Positions 54,001-62,703 of a DNA stretch of 64,000 nt are shown piece after piece. The DNA is from Candidatus Aminicenantes bacterium UBA1061 (GTDB lineage Bacteria; Acidobacteriota; Aminicenantia; Aminicenantales; Saccharicenantaceae). Position 1 is the stretch's first letter. Each line of letters starts with the position of its first letter. The translations under genes were made by a program, and so were the position numbers. The stretch is taken from the NCBI GenBank assembly GCA_002316315.1, contig DCDG01000020.1, positions 29,693-93,692 of the forward strand, given 5' to 3'. The notes beneath the pieces are model-generated. The model was not told the origin of the DNA and did not search any database. It saw nothing but the letters and a program-made list of their open reading frames with translations.

Positions 54001-54533
54001 GATTTATTGAAGCCGTCGGTTACGAGTACTTCTTGCAGCTTCTTGATAAAGCTATTAGAGAACAGAAAGGCGAAAAAATTGAAGAAATCAAATGCCAGAT
54101 TAACCTCAAAATTGATTTCAGGATTCCAGAAGATTATTTACCTCAGGTTAATTTAAGATTAAACCTCTACAAAAGGCTATCTTCTCTAGAGCAACCCGAA
54201 GAGGCTTTAAAGATTAGAGAAGAAGTCGAAGATCGGTTCGGTCCTCTTCCGCCCAGCGTGGAGAATCTTTTTTATTATGCCAGAATAAAATTTTATGCCC
54301 AGAAAATAAGAGCCAGTGCTCTTGACCGCAGCGGGCAGAGGCTGGTAATAAAGTTTCCACCGGAAACGAACTTTCTGTGGAATAAGGCCCAGGGGTTACT
54401 CCGCCAGTATTCAGGAAGTGTTTCCCCTCTAGGGCTGGTTTCGTTCACTATCAGGGCGGAAGATGAACATGGTTTCCTGCGTGAGGCTCTCTTTATCTTG
54501 CAGGAGTTAAGCAGCTATATTATAATTAACTGA
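51099..54533 (+). CDS. mfd: Transcription-repair coupling factor Mfd
   Basis: 1144 residues. UvrB-like N-terminal domains come first, then the RNA-polymerase-interacting domain (LKQGDYVVHTEYGVGLFNGL, about 485-560). The RecG-like translocase has Walker A GDVGYGKTEV, motif II LIVDEEQRFG, and TATPIPRTLNMAL. The TRCF signature region (RDLEIRGAGNILGHRQHG) precedes the C-terminal D7 domain. Mfd pushes stalled RNA polymerase off DNA and recruits UvrA. The GTG start has no ribosome site and a -10 box 6 bases upstream. Confidence 0.95.
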   Translation: MSLEFLLDLPEFKALVEKLKEGEDCLNLSGLIPESRAYFYALLAAQIDRPVVIIEPQAWPLEEIKQEIKSILGFFSRRRRVESLPALSTDPYLEVPVPLDMVASRMKVLYSLSQGHQPIILTNLAGLLKRVPRPDDLAQLVVRINRGQACDRDVLLQQLADYGYTQEDLVSSAGEYAFRGGIVDIYSVWSKNPFRLEFVENQVASIREFDPSTQRSISRLESILIPSLKEYPGGQEFREEFKHQARKRGEGLSDLEKKIKLWEEENILPSFDYYALAASDHFQPLSCYLSNPLFILEEKDLIDKEWQEQFSGWEKTYDSLIQQKSFALSPAELFSLDFLEVIKNKALYIQDFSEEADRLTFQLGFQPVPRFDNRIPFFLQYLKKRQEERDLCYILLSNPGKKDRLARLLRENDLTVRTVSDVKEEPRGEEINLVEGQLERGFSYPRQKIYIFAEKDIFTEEKVLTSRPARKLFFSQFQDLKQGDYVVHTEYGVGLFNGLKKIDLDEQAYDFIELIYRDDDRLLVPVEDLNLVQKFASSAGANPQLDKLGSQSWVRTRTRVKKAAEEIAQELIELYARRKTAQGFAFSPEGEWEREFDEIFNYEETEDQARAIQEVRRDMESLQPMDRLLCGDVGYGKTEVAMRAAFKAAMDGRQVAVLCPTTVLASQHLTTFRQRMVLFPVRIEGLTRLQTKKEQQKILQDLNKGFIDIIIGTHRLLSPDVEFKDLGLLIVDEEQRFGVSHKEKIKRLKANVDVLTLTATPIPRTLNMALSGLRDISLIETPPRDRLAVHTVVAPFSSRLVASAVKQELERSGQVYYIHNRIEDIDRMARLVEKLVPQAKVVTIHGQMPGSELEKRMSAFINQKYNVLVSTTIIENGIDIPLVNTLIVDRADLYGLAQLYQLRGRVGRSSRQAYAYFLVPPLSELTAEARERLKALKEFSELGSGFRLAARDLEIRGAGNILGHRQHGFIEAVGYEYFLQLLDKAIREQKGEKIEEIKCQINLKIDFRIPEDYLPQVNLRLNLYKRLSSLEQPEEALKIREEVEDRFGPLPPSVENLFYYARIKFYAQKIRASALDRSGQRLVIKFPPETNFLWNKAQGLLRQYSGSVSPLGLVSFTIRAEDEHGFLREALFILQELSSYIIIN
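54521..54526 (+). promoter_or_regulatory. Possible -10 box before the PpiC gene
   Basis: TATAAT at 54521-54526, within the end of mfd, 14 bases before the PpiC ATG at 54541. The -35 position holds TTGCAG (54498-54503), a 3/6 match. It may only reflect A/T-rich sequence. Confidence 0.3.
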
Positions 54534-54540
54534 GTATTTT

Positions 54541-55503
54541 ATGAAGAAAATCCGGCGTTTAATTATAATCCTGATTATCATCATCGTCATGGGCGGCGGC
54601 TTTTTTGGTTATAACTCACTTAAACACAGGCAGAAAGAAAAAGCTGTAGAGAAACAAGGCCGGCTGGTAGTCCTTAGAATTGAGAAAAATAGCTATACTC
54701 TGTCTGATTTTGAAGATTATGTCAGACAAATCATCCCCTATGGACAGGAAATGGATAGCCAGGTCTTGAGCGAGTTATTTAACCAGTTCGTCGAAGATAA
54801 GTTAATCCTTTATTCAGCCAAAATGAGGAAGGTGGAGTTAACAGAATCCGAAAAACAAGCTTTTTTGCAGCGGTTAACCCGGGATTATCCTCCGCAGGAA
54901 GGGCTCAAAGAGAAACTGGTTGTCGATGGGGAATGGCAGGACAGCCTGCTAATAGGGAAGTATAAATATGAAAAAATAAAAGAAGTAGTAGTGACTGAAT
55001 ATGAAATCAAGTCTTACTATCAGGAGCACAAAAGGGATTTTTTAGTGCCAGAACGGGTTATGGTCAGCCAGATTCTGGTCAGGTCAAGCGATCTGGCGGT
55101 AGAACTACAGCAGAAACTGACCAGGGCTGACGAGACGGCTTTCCGGCAGGCAGCCCGCAATTATTCGGAGGCACCTGATGCTTATAAGGGCGGCTTAATG
55201 GGTGTGTTTAAGCCGGGAGACTTGCCCTATGATATGGAAAAAGTGGTCCTTGGCCTGGAAGAGGGTAAAATATCCCAGGTTTTTCAATCACCTTATGGCT
55301 ATCATATATTCCGGCTGGATAAAAGATATGAGCCGGCTTTGCTGGAAGAGGAAGAAGTTTCGCGGAAGATAAGAAACATTTTATTAGAAAATAAAGTTAA
55401 AGATATAATTATGAAAGAAGTTGAAGAACTTAAAGCCACTTATCACTGGCAGATTTTCTCCGAAAATTTGCCTTTTAAGTATGAAGGGAAAGAAAATGGT
55501 TAA
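54541..55503 (+). CDS. Membrane-anchored parvulin-type peptidyl-prolyl isomerase
   Basis: 320 residues. An uncleaved N-terminal helix (RLIIILIIIIVMGGGFFGY) precedes a helical chaperone region (about 45-155). The parvulin domain (about 175-265) has VMVSQILVRSSD, FRQAARNYSEAPDAYKGGLMGVF and SPYGYHIFRLDKR. It assists folding of exported or outer-membrane proteins. It follows mfd by 7 bases and overlaps the next, SurA-like gene. Confidence 0.85.
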   Translation: MKKIRRLIIILIIIIVMGGGFFGYNSLKHRQKEKAVEKQGRLVVLRIEKNSYTLSDFEDYVRQIIPYGQEMDSQVLSELFNQFVEDKLILYSAKMRKVELTESEKQAFLQRLTRDYPPQEGLKEKLVVDGEWQDSLLIGKYKYEKIKEVVVTEYEIKSYYQEHKRDFLVPERVMVSQILVRSSDLAVELQQKLTRADETAFRQAARNYSEAPDAYKGGLMGVFKPGDLPYDMEKVVLGLEEGKISQVFQSPYGYHIFRLDKRYEPALLEEEEVSRKIRNILLENKVKDIIMKEVEELKATYHWQIFSENLPFKYEGKENG

Positions 55504-56464
55504 AAAGCGAATCGTTTTCGCAGCTTTGATCTTGCTGGTTTCTTTCGGCCTGGTTTCAGCTGATATCGTGGAAGAAATAGTAGCTATTGTCAATGGCGAT
55601 GTGATTACCCTTTCTGATTATAAAGAACAGTTTGATTCGACAGTTCAAATTCTTCGCCAGCAGCTGAGTGGTGAGAGCTATTTTAGAGAATATGATCGTT
55701 TAAAGGATAATCTGCTCGACATGATGATTACCGACCTTCTGCTTTTGCAGAAAGCCAAGGAACAGGGGCTTAACATCAAAGAGCAGCTTAAGGCCACTAT
55801 TGCTCAGATTAAAGCTCAGAACAATATCGAATCGGATGCTGACCTGATCCGGGCCATGAATGCTCAGGGAATTGACTATGAGCAATGGGTCAAACAGCTG
55901 GAAGAAAACATGATAAGGCAGGCTGTTATTTATACTGAAGTTGATCGGACCATTGCCCTCGATGATGCAGAAATTGTTAAATATTATAAACAACATCAAT
56001 CAGAATTTGTCATACCACCTGAATACCGAATTAAGGCTATCTACCTTTCCAGTGTCAGTCATACAGTCTCAGCCCTGGAAGCGAAAAGAGCGGAGATAAC
56101 GAATAAGCTGAAAAGCGGGCTATCTTTTGAAGACCTCGTTCAAGAGTATTCTGAAGGCCCTAAAGATAATGGTGGCGATTTGGGCTTTTTCAAAAAGGGC
56201 GAACTTGATAAGGCTATCGAGGCTGGTGTGGAAAAATTAAAACCCGGGGAAATCAGTAACTGGATTGAAGCCAAGAACGGCTGGTATTTGATTAAACTTG
56301 AAGAGAAAAAGGAGAGCCATCAGCAAACCTTTGAGGAAGCCAGAAAAGATATTGAGGAGAAACTATATAATGAAATCCGGGCCAAAAAGATTGAAGAATA
56401 CGTTAAAAAATTAAAAGAGGAAAGTTTTGTTAAGATCCTTAAGCCAAATCCTTTGAATCTTTGA
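55496..56464 (+). CDS. SurA-like periplasmic chaperone / peptidyl-prolyl isomerase
   Basis: About 322 residues. The signal peptide MVKKRIVFAALILLVSFG is followed by the SurA_N pattern EEIVAIVNGDVITLSDYKEQ. One parvulin domain (about 190-290) has SSVSHTVSALEAKRAEI, SEGPKDNGGDLGFFKKGEL and NGWYLIKLEEKKES. It helps outer-membrane proteins fold. The start at 55496 puts the signal peptide at the N-terminus; an AAGGGA precedes it. It overlaps the previous gene by 8 bases. Confidence 0.85.
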   Translation: MVKKRIVFAALILLVSFGLVSADIVEEIVAIVNGDVITLSDYKEQFDSTVQILRQQLSGESYFREYDRLKDNLLDMMITDLLLLQKAKEQGLNIKEQLKATIAQIKAQNNIESDADLIRAMNAQGIDYEQWVKQLEENMIRQAVIYTEVDRTIALDDAEIVKYYKQHQSEFVIPPEYRIKAIYLSSVSHTVSALEAKRAEITNKLKSGLSFEDLVQEYSEGPKDNGGDLGFFKKGELDKAIEAGVEKLKPGEISNWIEAKNGWYLIKLEEKKESHQQTFEEARKDIEEKLYNEIRAKKIEEYVKKLKEESFVKILKPNPLNL

Positions 56465-56522
56465 GTTTGATTTTATTTCTATAATAAGGTGCCTACTGAT
56501 AACCGATGTCATCGTCATCCTG

Positions 56523-57074
56523 TCAGGTGACAAAGACAGCGGCGGCCACGGTGGTTGTCCACAAGCCTTTTTTGCCAGTAGCAATTTGGGATAAGCTCCG
56601 GGTTCGGACAGTCAACTGGTCGTTCAGGTGGTAATAATTGGCTTTTCCCCGTTTAAAATTCTGAGGGAAGTAATTCTGCCCGAGTTTGGTCGCCAGCATT
56701 TCGGCCGCCAGTTCTTCCGCTTCGAGCTGTGCTTCTCTTTCGGTTTCTCCAAAGCCTTCATGTTCAGCCAGGTAGCCATACTGCTCTGGATCCTGAGGGA
56801 TGGCCAGACCAATAGCTGAAGAAATTAGCCGGCAAGCTTCGTCGGTTGAATTCTCGCTCATGACCACAAAGACAATCTGTCCGGCCCGTAGTTTTTTTAA
56901 ACCACTTGCCCGGCTTATTACCCGACAATGGGGTGGGAAGATACTTGATACCCGGACAAGGTTAAAAGGTGAGATGCCAGCTTCTCTTAAAGCCAGCTCA
57001 AAACTTACCAGTTTTTCCCTGTGCTGGCCCCAACCTCTGGTTAAAAAAACCTCTTGCGGCAAGATAACTTCCAT
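56523..57074 (-). CDS. pdaD: Pyruvoyl-dependent arginine decarboxylase
   Basis: 183 residues. The self-cleavage site region has NLVRVSSIFPP, where the Ser would become the pyruvoyl group. SENSTDEACRLISSAIGLAIP and AEHEGFGETEREAQLEAEELA follow, with a C-terminal TVAAAVFV. It converts arginine to agmatine for polyamine synthesis. It is typical of archaea, Chlamydia and some bacteria. No agmatine-processing gene is nearby. AAAGGA lies near ATG 57074. Confidence 0.9.
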   Translation of the reverse strand: MEVILPQEVFLTRGWGQHREKLVSFELALREAGISPFNLVRVSSIFPPHCRVISRASGLKKLRAGQIVFVVMSENSTDEACRLISSAIGLAIPQDPEQYGYLAEHEGFGETEREAQLEAEELAAEMLATKLGQNYFPQNFKRGKANYYHLNDQLTVRTRSLSQIATGKKGLWTTTVAAAVFVT

Positions 57075-57118
57075 CAATTTTTTCCTTTCCTGCAGTTGAT
57101 CTTATAAAATGAGCCTGA

Positions 57119-57673
57119 TCATTCCTTGTCTTGTTCGTCGGGCTCGGTCACCGGGGTTACTGCCTCATCAGGTTTGAAATCTATGGTCTTGGAGACTTCA
57201 TATTCTCCAAGGAGAACATAATCTGAACCCTTAGAGCGGGCAAAGAGTTTAACGGTGACTGTTTTCCAGTAAGGATTGTTTTCAAATGATTGAACAGTTT
57301 TGCCCTCAACACCGAAGTTGCTTTTCAGCGTGATGACATCACTTGTTTGCCCGGGCATAATTGGTTCTTTTCTAATAGCTGCCAGGAAGCCGCTGCCCAG
57401 ATCTTTGCTCTCACCCTGAAATCTGAAAATGGCATTAAAATTTATGTAGGTCAGTGGCTTATCACTGATATTTTTGACCCGGAAAGAAATAACCGGGACG
57501 AGGACCAGCTTGGGCGGCCAGGCTCGATATTCTTTGCTGACCCATTTGGTCTGAAGATCAACCACTTCTAACGATTTTTTTAGCTCTTCTGTTGACATGG
57601 ATTTGCAGGCTGGTAGAAACAGAAGAGAGGCTACCATACCCAGCATAAGTACTGGTATGACTATCTTTTTCAT
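57119..57673 (-). CDS. Lipoprotein of unknown function
   Basis: 184 residues. The signal peptide ends at FLPAC (Cys23). The mature region is beta-rich (VPVISFRVKNISDKPLTYINFNAIF, VTVKLFARSKGSDYVLLGEYEV), like an immunoglobulin-fold or FxLYD-type accessory domain, with an acidic tail. Function unknown. GGAGGATAAATAAA precedes ATG 57673, the strongest start. Confidence 0.7.
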   Translation of the reverse strand: MKKIVIPVLMLGMVASLLFLPACKSMSTEELKKSLEVVDLQTKWVSKEYRAWPPKLVLVPVISFRVKNISDKPLTYINFNAIFRFQGESKDLGSGFLAAIRKEPIMPGQTSDVITLKSNFGVEGKTVQSFENNPYWKTVTVKLFARSKGSDYVLLGEYEVSKTIDFKPDEAVTPVTEPDEQDKE

Positions 57674-57742
57674 TTTATTTATCCTCCAGGACAGAATCAT
57701 CTTCTTATAGTATAGCAAAAAATGCCCGGGTGAAAAGAACTT

Positions 57743-58762
57743 TTATTGGCTGAAAGCTCCGTTTGTCTGGCCTTCGGACTTTGTCTTACGGGCCTCTTCT
57801 TGCCAGGCAATTAATCTAGAGCAGGTGGCCAACTGTACACCAAAGTTTTTGGCTTCAGGCAGATAGGTCTTCAGGATACGAAGAGTATCCTCAAAGGGAT
57901 GGCCAATACCTATAGCCTGGCCATTTTTTTTAGCCCAGGTAAACAGCTCGAACAATCGGTCTTTGATTTTGTTCCGATCTTCATCGGCATCGAGAAAAAC
58001 CTGGCGGGAGGCAGCCGGAACCTGCTTCTTAAGGGCTAAATCATAGGCAATTGACTGGGCGCTGGTTTTGCTATCAACGAAAAACAGGTTTTTCTGTTTT
58101 AAAAATTCTATGATTATCTCCATCAGATACTGGTTGGCTGTGCCTTTAGAACCCATGTGGTTATTAAGCCCTCTGGCTACAGGTAGCCGCTCATAGCTTT
58201 TTTCGAGCCTGGCCCAGATTTCTTCCTGACTCATGGTGGTGGTAATTAAGCCATCAGCTCCTGCTCCGATGGCCTGACCGTTGAAGGCCTCAAGTGGCAG
58301 GTGAATCAGGACATCAATCTGGTGGTTAGCGGCCAACTCGGCTGTTTCCATGGCCTGTCGAGCATCGGGCAAAATGGCCACAGTCAGAGGAACCTGGAGA
58401 TTGATCAATTCCTGCATAAAACCGAGGTCCTGACCCATATCGTCAATAATAATGGCGACGTATGGAAGGTGTTTCTGGCTTGAGGTTTCTGCCCCTGTCT
58501 GCAGGTCGGAAGTCTCTAGTGTCACCGGCTTTTTCTGATCGTCGGTCAAAACTTTTTTTTCTGTCTTTTTTGCCACCGGGGATGAACTTGGATGATTACT
58601 AAACCCGGCCCACGGCAGGTAAGCAGTTTCGTTGTGTTTGAAGCTTAAATAATCAAGACCCAGAGCTGAAACGAGAGCCAGAGCGGATAAAACCACACTT
58701 ACCTTGAAGAAGAAACCAGGCGAACTAAGGTATGATTTTACCTGCTTAATTTTTACCGGCAT
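57743..58762 (-). CDS. Divergent polysaccharide deacetylase-like envelope protein (YibQ family)
   Basis: 339 residues. One N-terminal membrane anchor (FKVSVVLSALALVSALGL) and a linker precede the deacetylase-like domain (about 105-325). This has VAIIIDDMGQD, VPLTVAILPDAR, LIHLPLEAF, NHMGSKGTA and GIGHPFEDTL. YibQ is often encoded beside EnvC. It overlaps the upstream CtpA-like gene by one base. Confidence 0.85.
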   Translation of the reverse strand: MPVKIKQVKSYLSSPGFFFKVSVVLSALALVSALGLDYLSFKHNETAYLPWAGFSNHPSSSPVAKKTEKKVLTDDQKKPVTLETSDLQTGAETSSQKHLPYVAIIIDDMGQDLGFMQELINLQVPLTVAILPDARQAMETAELAANHQIDVLIHLPLEAFNGQAIGAGADGLITTTMSQEEIWARLEKSYERLPVARGLNNHMGSKGTANQYLMEIIIEFLKQKNLFFVDSKTSAQSIAYDLALKKQVPAASRQVFLDADEDRNKIKDRLFELFTWAKKNGQAIGIGHPFEDTLRILKTYLPEAKNFGVQLATCSRLIAWQEEARKTKSEGQTNGAFSQ

Positions 58763-59919
58763 TAGTGGAGGTTAGCTAGCCTTTCCCGTGTTTTATCAAA
58801 GTAACCCTGGTCAATTTTTTTAGAATAGCTGAGCTTCAAATCAACTGGCAGGCTATTATCAAGTAGTTTCTGGCCTGATTTGAGGCTGAAAACTGAGGTC
58901 ACCAGAACGATGAGACTTCCATCATCAAGGGGGAAGTTTTCTCTTTGGGCGACCAGGCCCGGGGTTTCAGTGCCGATAATCGTAGCTTCTCTCAGTTCAT
59001 GCAAGCACCCAGCCACGAGTTCGGCCGGGCCCATGGTGGCTGGATTAACCCAGATAATCAAGTTGAGTTTCGGATATAAAGGCTCTTCATTCAGGACCAA
59101 TTTTTCCTTCTGGTCCCTTTTTTCAAAATATCCAGCCTGATCCGATTTAATGAACAGGTTGACCAGGCTCTTAGCTTCATTAAAATCGCCTCCAGAGCAG
59201 TTACGCAGGTCAATGATAAGCGCCTTGTATTTGGCCTTATTTTTGTCGTAGGAAGCAGCGAGGGCTTTTTTTACCTCGTCAGCCACACCAGGGTAAATTG
59301 TTGTCGGGTGAAGGCGCAGACTGCCCTCGAGGTCAGTAAAGGTCTGCACAACCCGGGGAGGTGTATAGTCTCGCTTGAGCTCAAAGGATAAAGTTTCTGT
59401 TCCCCTGACCACTCTTAATTTTAAAGGCCCTTCTTCGGGGCGGTCGCTTGACAGCCAGAGATCCGTTTCAATCAAGCTCATCAGCAAAGTATTATTGTCA
59501 TTTATGGAACTTATGTTGTCTCCAACTGCGAGTCCAGCCTTAGCGGCGGGTGAATTTTCGGCTACAGCTACCACCACAGGAAATAACCCATATTTTTTAT
59601 AGACCGTCAGGCCAGTTTGGAAAACGCCCATTTTTTTATTTGAATACCTGGCCGCCAGTTCCTTGTCAAGATAAGCACTTAGCGGATCGAGAGAATTCAC
59701 GATTCCCCGGAAAGCTCCATTGGTTGTTCTTTGCGGATTTGGCTCTTCTAAATAATCAGTCTTAATCAAGTGTATGACCGTGCCCACCAGTTCGGTACTG
59801 CTTCTGGAATACTGAGGGGAACGGCTTTTGCCGGGGAGAAATCTATCCTCGAGAAGAAGAAAAGTGGCCAGAGCTATTAAAAAAATAATCAGATAAAAGT
59901 TAACTTTATTTTTTTTCAT
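58762..59919 (-). CDS. S41 carboxy-terminal-processing-protease-like protein lacking its catalytic residues
   Basis: 385 residues from ATG 59919, or 398 from ATG 59958 (the latter numbering is used here). An N-terminal membrane anchor (NFYLIIFLIALATFLLL) is followed by a PDZ domain (about 110-195) and an S41 domain. The family GSASASE serine region is NPATMGPAE (305-313), with no Ser at either family Ser position. The GTKTFGKG lysine region is GTETPGLV (329-336), with no Lys. The fold motifs ALIIDLRNCSGGDF and the neighbouring structure remain. It is probably a pseudoprotease or scaffold between EnvC and YibQ. The start choice is uncertain because neither ATG has a good ribosome site. Confidence 0.85.
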   Translation of the reverse strand: MKKNKVNFYLIIFLIALATFLLLEDRFLPGKSRSPQYSRSSTELVGTVIHLIKTDYLEEPNPQRTTNGAFRGIVNSLDPLSAYLDKELAARYSNKKMGVFQTGLTVYKKYGLFPVVVAVAENSPAAKAGLAVGDNISSINDNNTLLMSLIETDLWLSSDRPEEGPLKLRVVRGTETLSFELKRDYTPPRVVQTFTDLEGSLRLHPTTIYPGVADEVKKALAASYDKNKAKYKALIIDLRNCSGGDFNEAKSLVNLFIKSDQAGYFEKRDQKEKLVLNEEPLYPKLNLIIWVNPATMGPAELVAGCLHELREATIIGTETPGLVAQRENFPLDDGSLIVLVTSVFSLKSGQKLLDNSLPVDLKLSYSKKIDQGYFDKTRERLANLH

Positions 59920-59939
59920 TGGTCTCTTTATGGATTTTA

Positions 59940-61169
59940 TCACCTTCTCCGTAGCCATGGCAAGGGATCAAGGGCCCTGGTTTTATATCGAAGTTCAAAA
60001 TACAGGCATTCCCCCTTAAGGGAATCTGAATCGCCGACTAAGGCTATGGCCTGACCGGGCTGGACGACGTCTCCTGGTTTGACCAGAAAACTGGAGCAGT
60101 GGCCATAGAGGGTGTAATAAGAGAGCCCGTGATCAATGATTAAAAGATTTCCATAACCTTGAAAATAATCAGCATAGACGATGCGCCCCCCATGAATAGC
60201 CTTTATAGTTTTGTCTTTACCTGCGGGCGCAATCTCGAGACCATTATTGATAACGGTGGTCTTAAATCTTGGGTTTTTTTCTGGCCCGAATTTGCTGATG
60301 ACCTTGCCGGAAACTGGCCAGGGCAATTTCCCCTTTCTCTCATTCAGTGGAATAAAAGGGGAAGGCAGGGCAATCTCCTGGTTCTGTAATCGTTTGAGGA
60401 GCCGCTGGAGATCATCGGAACTGCCCTTTAATTCGGCCATCATCTGCTCGTGAGCCTTTTTATCCTTTTTGATCTGTGCCAGTAACTGCTGGCTGGCAGC
60501 CTCTTGCTGGAGAATATCCTGTTGTTTGCTGGCTGCATCTTTAAGCAGTCCATCGATTTCTGTCTGTTTGACTTTAACTTCTTTTCGCAGCTCTTCCAGC
60601 TCTTTAATGGTATTCAGGTAAGCACTAATGGCCTCACCCTGATATTGAGCGAGAAAAGTCAAATTCTTGCTTTCCCGGAGGAAGACCTCAAGGTTATTAG
60701 CCTTGAGAAAAAAATGCATAAAATCCAGCCGCCCGAATTTATATAAGGTGGCCAGCGTCTTTTCAACCGCCTCTTTTTCTTTTTGCAGACTGGCCTCGGT
60801 GGCTTCGATTTTTCTAGCCAGATCAGTCAATTCACGGGCTGTCATCTTTTGTCTGAGATTCAAGGCATCAATTTCATTTTGTAATAGCTTTCGCTTCAGC
60901 CTGATCGTCTCCAGTGTCGAGAGGAGTGATTTTTCCTTTTTGGCTTCTTCGTCCAGTCTGGTTTTGAGTTGAGAAATTTGCTGATTAATAAGAGTTAATC
61001 GCTTTTCAATATCGGAAGCAGCAGAGCTTTCCTGTTGAGGATATAGGGGGAGGCAGGTTAAAATAAGCAAGACCAGCTGGCAGGCAGCCAGCAGCCGGGT
61101 TATTTTGACGGCAGGTCTTAAAGACCATAGCTGGCAGATTTGCTTCTCATTAGAAGTTGATAATGGCAT
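59940..61169 (-). CDS. envC: Murein hydrolase activator EnvC-like protein, degenerate LytM domain
   Basis: 409 residues. A signal segment (LLAACQLVLLILTCLPLY) is followed by a long coiled coil (about 55-255) and a C-terminal M23/LytM domain (about 290-405). The active LytM HxGxD is NNGLEI here, and the PHLHFE is ECLYFE; only one ligand-type His (IIDHG) is left. EnvC in E. coli is also inactive and activates amidases AmiA/B at the septum. The gene is divergent from glycerate kinase. A weak -10-like region lies upstream of the ATG, without a clear ribosome site. Confidence 0.87.
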   Translation of the reverse strand: MPLSTSNEKQICQLWSLRPAVKITRLLAACQLVLLILTCLPLYPQQESSAASDIEKRLTLINQQISQLKTRLDEEAKKEKSLLSTLETIRLKRKLLQNEIDALNLRQKMTARELTDLARKIEATEASLQKEKEAVEKTLATLYKFGRLDFMHFFLKANNLEVFLRESKNLTFLAQYQGEAISAYLNTIKELEELRKEVKVKQTEIDGLLKDAASKQQDILQQEAASQQLLAQIKKDKKAHEQMMAELKGSSDDLQRLLKRLQNQEIALPSPFIPLNERKGKLPWPVSGKVISKFGPEKNPRFKTTVINNGLEIAPAGKDKTIKAIHGGRIVYADYFQGYGNLLIIDHGLSYYTLYGHCSSFLVKPGDVVQPGQAIALVGDSDSLKGECLYFELRYKTRALDPLPWLRRR

Positions 61170-61250
61170 ATCGTTTCTTTATTATTATTATCATAGACAT
61201 GGCCAAAGCGAAAGATTTTAAAGATTAAAGGAAAAAAATCGAAGGCAGAT

Positions 61251-62603
61251 ATGGACTTAAAAGCCATTGCCAGGCGAGCTGCTCTAGCAGCTCTTGATTC
61301 AGTCCGGCCCGAACGGCTGGTCGAAGAAAAAATAATCAGGGATGGTTCAAGACTTATTATTGATGGAGAAGTTTTTAACCTTGAGCCGTCGTCAACCATC
61401 AGACTGATCAGCTGCGGGAAGGCCGGACTCCCTCTGGCCACCAGGCTGGTTCCATTAATAGAAGATAAATTGAGTGCAGGGGTGGTGACCGGGGTAAAAG
61501 AATATGAGGAGAAAGACAGAATCATCTATTTCCCGGCTGCTCATCCGCTGCCGGACGAGTGGAGTCTTCGAGCCGGGGAAAAAGCTCTGGAGCTGGCTCT
61601 CATCACCAGCCAGAGAGACCTTATCCTGCTCTTAATTTCGGGCGGCGGGTCGGCTCACCTTTGCCTGCCGGCTGATGGTGTTAGCCTTGAAGATAAACAG
61701 ACTGTCACCCAGCTTCTGCTTAAGGCCGGGGCCGATATTCATCAACTCAACACGGTCAGAAAGCATATCTCAAAAATTAAGGGAGGAAGGCTCCTCCAGG
61801 CGGCCTGGCCGGGGAAAGTAATTAATGTGATTATTTCCGATGTCATAGATAATAATCTCTCTGATATAGCCTCTGGCCCGGCCTGGTATGATCCTTCTAC
61901 TTTCGAAGAAGCCCTGGGGGTTCTGGAAAGAACAGGTCTGACCTCTACTGCGCCTTGTTCAATAACGAAGGTCCTGGAAGAGGGGGTGGCTGGATTAAGA
62001 GAGGAAACACTGAAAAAGAGTGATAGAATCCTTAAAAATAGCCGGGCTTTTATCATCGGTGATAATCTTAAAGCCCTGTATGCGGCCAAAGCTGAAGTTA
62101 GGGCCTCAGGTTTGGAAAGCGTCATTTTAACTTCCTCCGATGTTGGTGAGGCCAGGCAGGTAGCTACGTCCTATATACAAAGGATTAAAGAGCTGTCCCG
62201 CAAAGTGAGGGAAGAGGGCAGGGCCTTTTGCTTTCTATCTGGTGGAGAATTGACGGTAACTGTTAAGGGCAGTGGCCGTGGCGGCAGAAATACCGAATTT
62301 GTTCTGGCCTGTTTATTAGAAATGGAGAAAATTCGAGCCGAACTGGTCGGCTGTGACTGGCTGATCGTCAGCCTGGCCACTGATGGGCGGGATGGACCCA
62401 CCGACTCAGCGGGAGCCTGGATATCCGGGCAGAGTGGCCAGCTGGCTGAAAACGCAGGACTTAATTCGCAACATTTTCTGGATAACAACGATTCTTATGG
62501 TTTTTTTGAGAAGATTGGTGGATTAATTTTTACCGGCCTGACCGGAACCAATGTCATGGATTTGAGATTTTTTTTCATCGCTCCAACTGAGGGACAGGAG
62601 TGA
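61251..62603 (+). CDS. Glycerate 2-kinase (MOFRL family)
   Basis: 450 residues. The N-terminal DUF4147 domain has LISCGKAGLPLA, LLISGGGSAHLCLP and NTVRKHISKIKGGRL. The C-terminal MOFRL domain has FCFLSGGELTVTVKGSGRGGRNTEFVLA and ATDGRDGPTDSAGAW. It phosphorylates glycerate to 2-phosphoglycerate, for serine-cycle or sugar-acid breakdown. Older annotations call the same family hydroxypyruvate reductase. GAAGGCAG precedes the ATG. Confidence 0.9.
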   Translation: MDLKAIARRAALAALDSVRPERLVEEKIIRDGSRLIIDGEVFNLEPSSTIRLISCGKAGLPLATRLVPLIEDKLSAGVVTGVKEYEEKDRIIYFPAAHPLPDEWSLRAGEKALELALITSQRDLILLLISGGGSAHLCLPADGVSLEDKQTVTQLLLKAGADIHQLNTVRKHISKIKGGRLLQAAWPGKVINVIISDVIDNNLSDIASGPAWYDPSTFEEALGVLERTGLTSTAPCSITKVLEEGVAGLREETLKKSDRILKNSRAFIIGDNLKALYAAKAEVRASGLESVILTSSDVGEARQVATSYIQRIKELSRKVREEGRAFCFLSGGELTVTVKGSGRGGRNTEFVLACLLEMEKIRAELVGCDWLIVSLATDGRDGPTDSAGAWISGQSGQLAENAGLNSQHFLDNNDSYGFFEKIGGLIFTGLTGTNVMDLRFFFIAPTEGQE

Positions 62604-62703
62604 GAACCAGGTTGAAAAGACTAACTGGCGGAAGGCAGCCAGCAAACCACCTTTTTATAAAAAGGGCCGGAAAGGCCGTGTCTGGCAATCAAATCAGCCT
62701 TAA

